IMG/VR virus record: IMGVR_UViG_3300008110_000181
Coordinates: 1-64,000 of that record
From: a virus
Length of the DNA: 64,000 nucleotides
Reading direction: 5' to 3' (one strand)
Made by a program: the position numbers and the translations under genes. Positions 61,353 to 64,000 of the stretch are shown here, piece after piece. How positions within the stretch are numbered: position 1 is the first letter of the stretch; the number at the start of each line of letters is the position of its first letter. The notes beneath the pieces are model-generated. The model did not search any database. It saw only the letters and a program-made list of their open reading frames with translations, and was not told where the DNA came from.

Positions 61353-61555
61353 CACATGAACTCTGCAATGTAATAATCACAAGTCACCTCAAGTTCTGCT
61401 GCTTTCCTCTCAATCTCATTATCAATAATCTTTTGAGCTTGATTTTCATATTCAAGATACCGTTGCTTGGCAAGATGATACATTTCCTGAACTTGAGCGT
61501 GCTTCATAAAATCATCAAAGGCATTCATGAATTGAGTGATTTCTTCATCGTTCAT
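61352..61555 (-). CDS. 67-residue helical protein
   Basis: I start it at MNDEEITQFMNAFDDFMKHA (61555). Upstream ATGs exist but would overlap the small membrane protein gene much more. The rest is a charged helix, possibly a coiled coil. Confidence 0.62.
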   Translation of the reverse strand: MNDEEITQFMNAFDDFMKHAQVQEMYHLAKQRYLEYENQAQKIIDNEIERKAAELEVTCDYYIAEFM

Positions 61556-61682
61556 TGGCGCATCCAATCGTTTGACAGTAGTAGGCATCATACATCTTCT
61601 GATCACGTTGGATCAGAAAGATATTATAACCAATAATGGTAATTGCCGCAACAGCAGCATAAGCAATATATTTCTTTTTCAT
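61545..61682 (-). CDS. 45-residue membrane protein
   Basis: A small gene: MKKKYIAYAAVAAITIIGYN, a single membrane helix, then LIQRDQKMYDAYYCQTIGC. The start overlaps the previous stop as TGATG, and its 3' end overlaps the next gene by 11 bases in another frame. Confidence 0.62.
   Translation of the reverse strand: MKKKYIAYAAVAAITIIGYNIFLIQRDQKMYDAYYCQTIGCANER
61623..61651 (-). promoter_or_regulatory. possible internal sigma70 promoter
   Basis: TTGCGG (61651-61646), 17-base spacer, TATAAT (61628-61623) on the minus strand. Lies inside the membrane protein gene and would drive the gene at 61555. Confidence 0.45.
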
Positions 61683-61945
61683 CAGCAGGCACCATAAAAA
61701 GGATTACCCTCTTGAGGAGAGTTTTGATTGTCACCAGTCACCACATAATCATAAGCAAGACGTTCACGAATGGCAACTGCCTTCTCCACACGGTTCAGAT
61801 ACTTCTTGGAGATCTGATCAATACCTTTCCAGGAAAGAATTTGCATACACCATTCTTCTGAGATGTCACCGAACGGAGTAGCAACAGGGTAGAAACCGAT
61901 CAGCATGGTGCCATCTTTAGATTGCAGGGTGGGGAAGTCAGGCAT
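61682..61945 (-). CDS. conserved phage protein, unknown
   Basis: 87 residues from MPDFPTLQSKDGTMLIGFYP to GNPFYGAC, with ISEEWCMQILSWKGIDQISKKYLNRVEKAVAIRERLAYDYV. The start at 61945 is chosen because a TATAAT box lies at 61975-61970; a longer frame exists. Stop overlaps next start (TGATG). Confidence 0.7.
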   Translation of the reverse strand: MPDFPTLQSKDGTMLIGFYPVATPFGDISEEWCMQILSWKGIDQISKKYLNRVEKAVAIRERLAYDYVVTGDNQNSPQEGNPFYGAC

Positions 61946-61977
61946 GAGGTGTGTCCCGATTACCTCTGTATTATAGG

Positions 61978-62181
61978 TCAGAAAGACGGCACCACGTCGT
62001 TGCGTAGTCCAGTTTGGGAAGTGTCCATCTGCTCCCAAACGGAATAGAGTTTGTTATACAGTGCAGGCACACTCCCATATTCCCGTGCGATTCTATTTTC
62101 TTCACGGAGATTGAGTTCTTGCAGTGCAGATAGAATCACACCAAGTTCATGAACATTTAGATTTACTTGTGTTTCAGTCAT
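61978..62181 (-). CDS. 67-residue helical protein
   Basis: MTETQVNLNVHELGVILSAL with QELNLREENRIAREYG; amphipathic helices. A conserved cyanophage pattern without a known role. Overlaps the stop of the membrane protein gene before it by 4 bases. Confidence 0.7.
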   Translation of the reverse strand: MTETQVNLNVHELGVILSALQELNLREENRIAREYGSVPALYNKLYSVWEQMDTSQTGLRNDVVPSF

Positions 62182-62396
62182 TTCTTTTCAGTCTCCTTTA
62201 CTACAGGTTTGGTATAGGGAATTCTACCAGTCTCATTATAATTGATAATATCATACTTAAACTTACACTCTAATGGTTTTTGATTACAAAGTTTGAGTGC
62301 ATCATTATAAGATGACTGGCTATAAAAAGCACCCCCAGTAATGAATCCAAGCACGGCAGTTAAAATAAAACTTGGATAAACAACAACTTCTTTCAT
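62178..62396 (-). CDS. small membrane protein
   Basis: Starting at MKEVVVYPSFILTAVLGFIT (62396), a single N-terminal membrane segment, then a region with two Cys (CNQKPLECKF) and a charged C-terminus. 72 residues. Unknown role; probably inner membrane. Confidence 0.65.
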   Translation of the reverse strand: MKEVVVYPSFILTAVLGFITGGAFYSQSSYNDALKLCNQKPLECKFKYDIINYNETGRIPYTKPVVKETEKK

Positions 62397-62398
62397 AT

Positions 62399-62782
62399 TC
62401 AATCCCAAGAAACATTTTGAAGTAAGAACCCAGGCATCACATATGTCCAGGCACCAGTGTCAGTGCTTCCACCGACCTTATATTCCCACTTATACTCATA
62501 TTTGTTGTGACTGTCCCAAGTCATGTACCCCTTCACTTTATCAAAACGACCTTTGATCGTCAACTTATGTTTGTTAGAAAAGATATTACGGGTGCGAAGT
62601 GCTCCACCAGTCTCACGGGTTTCGACAACCTTACAGACATCAGGATAGGTTTGAAGTCCTGCTTCAAGTACACAGGGAGTTTCATATACAAATGGTCGAT
62701 AGACTTTAGGTGCAGGTGGTGCAGTCTGTGCAAGTGCTGGTGATGTGACCAGCAATGACATGATAAGAAAAAGTTTTTTCAT
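62399..62782 (-). CDS. exported protein with signal peptide, unknown
   Basis: Starts MKKLFLIMSLLVTSPALAQT, a typical signal peptide with an A-L-A cleavage site, then PPAPKVYRPFVYETPCVLEAGLQTYPDVCKVVETRETGG. The ATG at 62782 forms an ATGA overlap with the RlpA-like gene. 127 residues. Periplasmic role inferred. Confidence 0.75.
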   Translation of the reverse strand: MKKLFLIMSLLVTSPALAQTAPPAPKVYRPFVYETPCVLEAGLQTYPDVCKVVETRETGGALRTRNIFSNKHKLTIKGRFDKVKGYMTWDSHNKYEYKWEYKVGGSTDTGAWTYVMPGFLLQNVSWD

Positions 62783-63093
62783 CCAATTACTCTCCAACAA
62801 ACAACAGCATTGCCCTTACTTGTAGAAGCAATATGGGCAAAGGCAGCATAAGACAGATCAAGGTCAGCATGAGAATATGGACCACGATCATTTACACGAA
62901 CGATTACTTGTTTTCCGTTGTCTTGGTTTGTAACTCTAATTTTAGTTCCCATAGGAAGGTAAGGGTGAGCAGCAGTCCAACGGTAAGCATCAAATCGTTC
63001 TCCGTTTGCAGTAGTTTGTCCATGAAAACCATCACCAATTCCATAAAATGTAGTGATGCCACATGCAAGACCAGCAATCAAAGTTTCAATCAT
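62779..63093 (-). CDS. RlpA-like double-psi beta-barrel protein
   Basis: A 104-residue protein with TTFYGIGDGFHGQTTANGERFD, MGTKIRVTNQDNGKQVIVRVNDRGPY (D69) and DLSYAAFAHI, the RlpA/DPBB pattern of septal lytic transglycosylases. N-terminal hydrophobic segment MIETLIAGLACGI looks like a signal or anchor. Possibly cleaves peptidoglycan glycan strands. ATGA overlap with upstream gene. Confidence 0.85.
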   Translation of the reverse strand: MIETLIAGLACGITTFYGIGDGFHGQTTANGERFDAYRWTAAHPYLPMGTKIRVTNQDNGKQVIVRVNDRGPYSHADLDLSYAAFAHIASTSKGNAVVCWRVIG

Positions 63094-63248
63094 TCCTTAA
63101 TTTCATCTCCCACAAATTCCAGATAATTATATCCAATTAATTTACGACCTTGATGTGTCTCAGTATCAATCAAAATATTTTCTTTTTCTAGTTTTTCCAA
63201 TCGACGATTGGTTGCAGTATTCAGTTTAGGTGTCCAGTAATAACTCAT
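63090..63248 (-). CDS. 52-residue conserved basic protein
   Basis: MSYYWTPKLNTATNRRLEKL begins it. The start has a perfect Shine-Dalgarno (GGAGGA) 5 bases ahead. Coupled to neighbours by ATGA overlaps. Unknown. Confidence 0.7.
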   Translation of the reverse strand: MSYYWTPKLNTATNRRLEKLEKENILIDTETHQGRKLIGYNYLEFVGDEIKE

Positions 63249-63412
63249 GAGATTCCTCCTTTCTTGTTATATTCTATCATAGATCGTCGTGCAGAGTAAT
63301 CCTCAAATTGAGTTGCAAACGATGCAATCGTCCGACCATTATCTGCCCAGTGCAAATACCAACGATTTGCAAACTGTTTAATTAGAATTGGTTTATCCAT
63401 ATTGGTAATCAT
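63245..63412 (-). CDS. 55-residue basic protein
   Basis: MITNMDKPILIKQFANRWYL starts it, then HWADNGRTIASFATQFEDYSARR. The ATG at 63412 overlaps the upstream stop as ATGA; the internal ATG at 63400 is an alternative. Unknown. Confidence 0.65.
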   Translation of the reverse strand: MITNMDKPILIKQFANRWYLHWADNGRTIASFATQFEDYSARRSMIEYNKKGGIS

Positions 63413-63600
63413 TTGATGTCACCCTCGGCAATCAAACCCATGATCTCACGGGCAGTGGCAGCAAAGTTAATGTGATCCTCAAGACCTTCATCACTGTAGA
63501 TCTTGAACACATCAGATTGCCGATAAGTGTCTACAATCAGAGCACAGGCATCATACAGAGCAGCAACGTGGTGTGCCTTAGAGGGAAAAGAGAGTGCCAT
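63409..63600 (-). CDS. 63-residue helical protein
   Basis: MALSFPSKAHHVAALYDACA continues with helical segments. First gene of the small coupled operon that includes the RlpA-like gene. Preceded by the palindrome-type promoter at 63627-63685. Confidence 0.7.
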   Translation of the reverse strand: MALSFPSKAHHVAALYDACALIVDTYRQSDVFKIYSDEGLEDHINFAATAREIMGLIAEGDIK

Positions 63601-63626
63601 GGGGGTGTTCTCTTGATTACCTTGTA

Positions 63627-63685
63627 ATTATACTGCCGAACAAAGTCGGTTGCCAAAGGGATGTGCCACTTGCAGTTCTGGCACA
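63627..63685 (-). promoter_or_regulatory. palindrome-type promoter with perfect TGTGCCA-N10-TGGCACA
   Basis: Perfect palindrome at 63662-63685, -35 TTGGCA at 63656-63651, 18-base spacer, -10 TATAAT at 63632-63627; gap 29. It lies inside the end of the metallopeptidase gene and 8 kb from the other copies, which supports a regulon. Confidence 0.7.
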
Positions 63686-64000
63686 TTCAATTCATCGTAC
63701 AAATAGTCCAGATATAGGGTTTCTTCTTGCTCCCGTGCCTCTATTTCGTGTGGTTGATGCCAATAATCCATATTTTCCATGCATTCTTTACCATAATACA
63801 TTTTTCCGCTTCGCAACCGCAGTGAACCGACTACCCACTGCCGCAGATGGGTCAGTTCATGTAAAAGAGTTTTTATATACAACTCATCATCCATATGGGT
63901 ATTCAGTTCAATCAGAAAGTGACGTGGACGATAGGTCTCACCCACAACGTCACAATATCCATAAACCTGCTCACGATTCAGACCACGATGAACAATATCC
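63628..64000 (-). CDS. SprT-like zinc metallopeptidase, N-terminus cut by window edge
   Basis: The frame is open to the edge (VHRGLNREQVYGYCDVVGET...). HELTH is the HExxH zinc site, followed by DYWHQPHEIEAREQE with candidate third ligand. C-terminal region DYLYDELNVPEL. Function probably proteolytic or degenerate SprT-like; beginning outside the window. Confidence 0.85.
   Translation of the reverse strand, partial: DIVHRGLNREQVYGYCDVVGETYRPRHFLIELNTHMDDELYIKTLLHELTHLRQWVVGSLRLRSGKMYYGKECMENMDYWHQPHEIEAREQEETLYLDYLYDELNVPELQVAHPFGNRLCSAV

Overview
This is a 64 kb piece of a T4-like myovirus genome, most likely a cyanophage infecting marine Synechococcus or Prochlorococcus. It carries the T4 head, neck, tail and baseplate genes in the arrangement typical of cyanomyoviruses. 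It also has a cyanobacterial-type DUF3110 gene, a phage speD and a cluster of 2-oxoglutarate oxygenases beside a glycine-rich fibre gene. Almost every gene is on the minus strand. DNA is AT-rich except for a GC-rich island at about 50.7-53.3 kb.

Layout, read from high to low coordinates because transcription runs that way: 64.0-56.2 kb holds small accessory genes, many translationally coupled by ATGA/TGATG overlaps (an RlpA-like exported protein, small membrane proteins, a metallopeptidase), then three 2OG-Fe(II) oxygenases, two zinc-finger proteins and the late adhesin gene. The 56.2-50.6 kb region is an early-type control region full of very small genes, palindromes and repeated promoter boxes. 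The 50.4-48.0 kb region has a glycosyltransferase-like gene, conserved small proteins and speD. From 48.0 to 5.2 kb lies the virion block: gp25, gp6, a 4352-residue giant protein, gp8, a 2481-residue DUF4815-type protein, whisker-position fibre, gp13-gp23 and a second tail-tube-like protein. From 5.2 kb to the window start are UvsY, UvsW, gp55, gp47 and gp46 (recombination, late sigma factor).

Late genes are preceded by T4-type late boxes (TATAAATA, CATAAATA or CTAAATA), consistent with gp55-driven transcription. Two observations stand out. First, three genes carry internal deletions: gp47 has lost its second metal-binding region and reading frame, UvsW has lost its Walker A motif, and a virion protein between gp17 and the head genes is split. 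These are either real lesions or assembly errors. Second, the early region contains an apparent regulon: a 24-bp palindrome, TGTGCCA-N10-TGGCACA, in four perfect copies plus degenerate and half copies, always 29-30 bases upstream of a -10 hexamer. Next to it are a TCTCGTCGAGA repeat cluster, a family of TTCTCAATAA hairpins and the only strong plus-strand promoter, which would make a short RNA.

I saw no tRNA, rRNA, CRISPR array, integrase or insertion sequence. Functional calls rest on motif recognition and gene order; no database search was possible.
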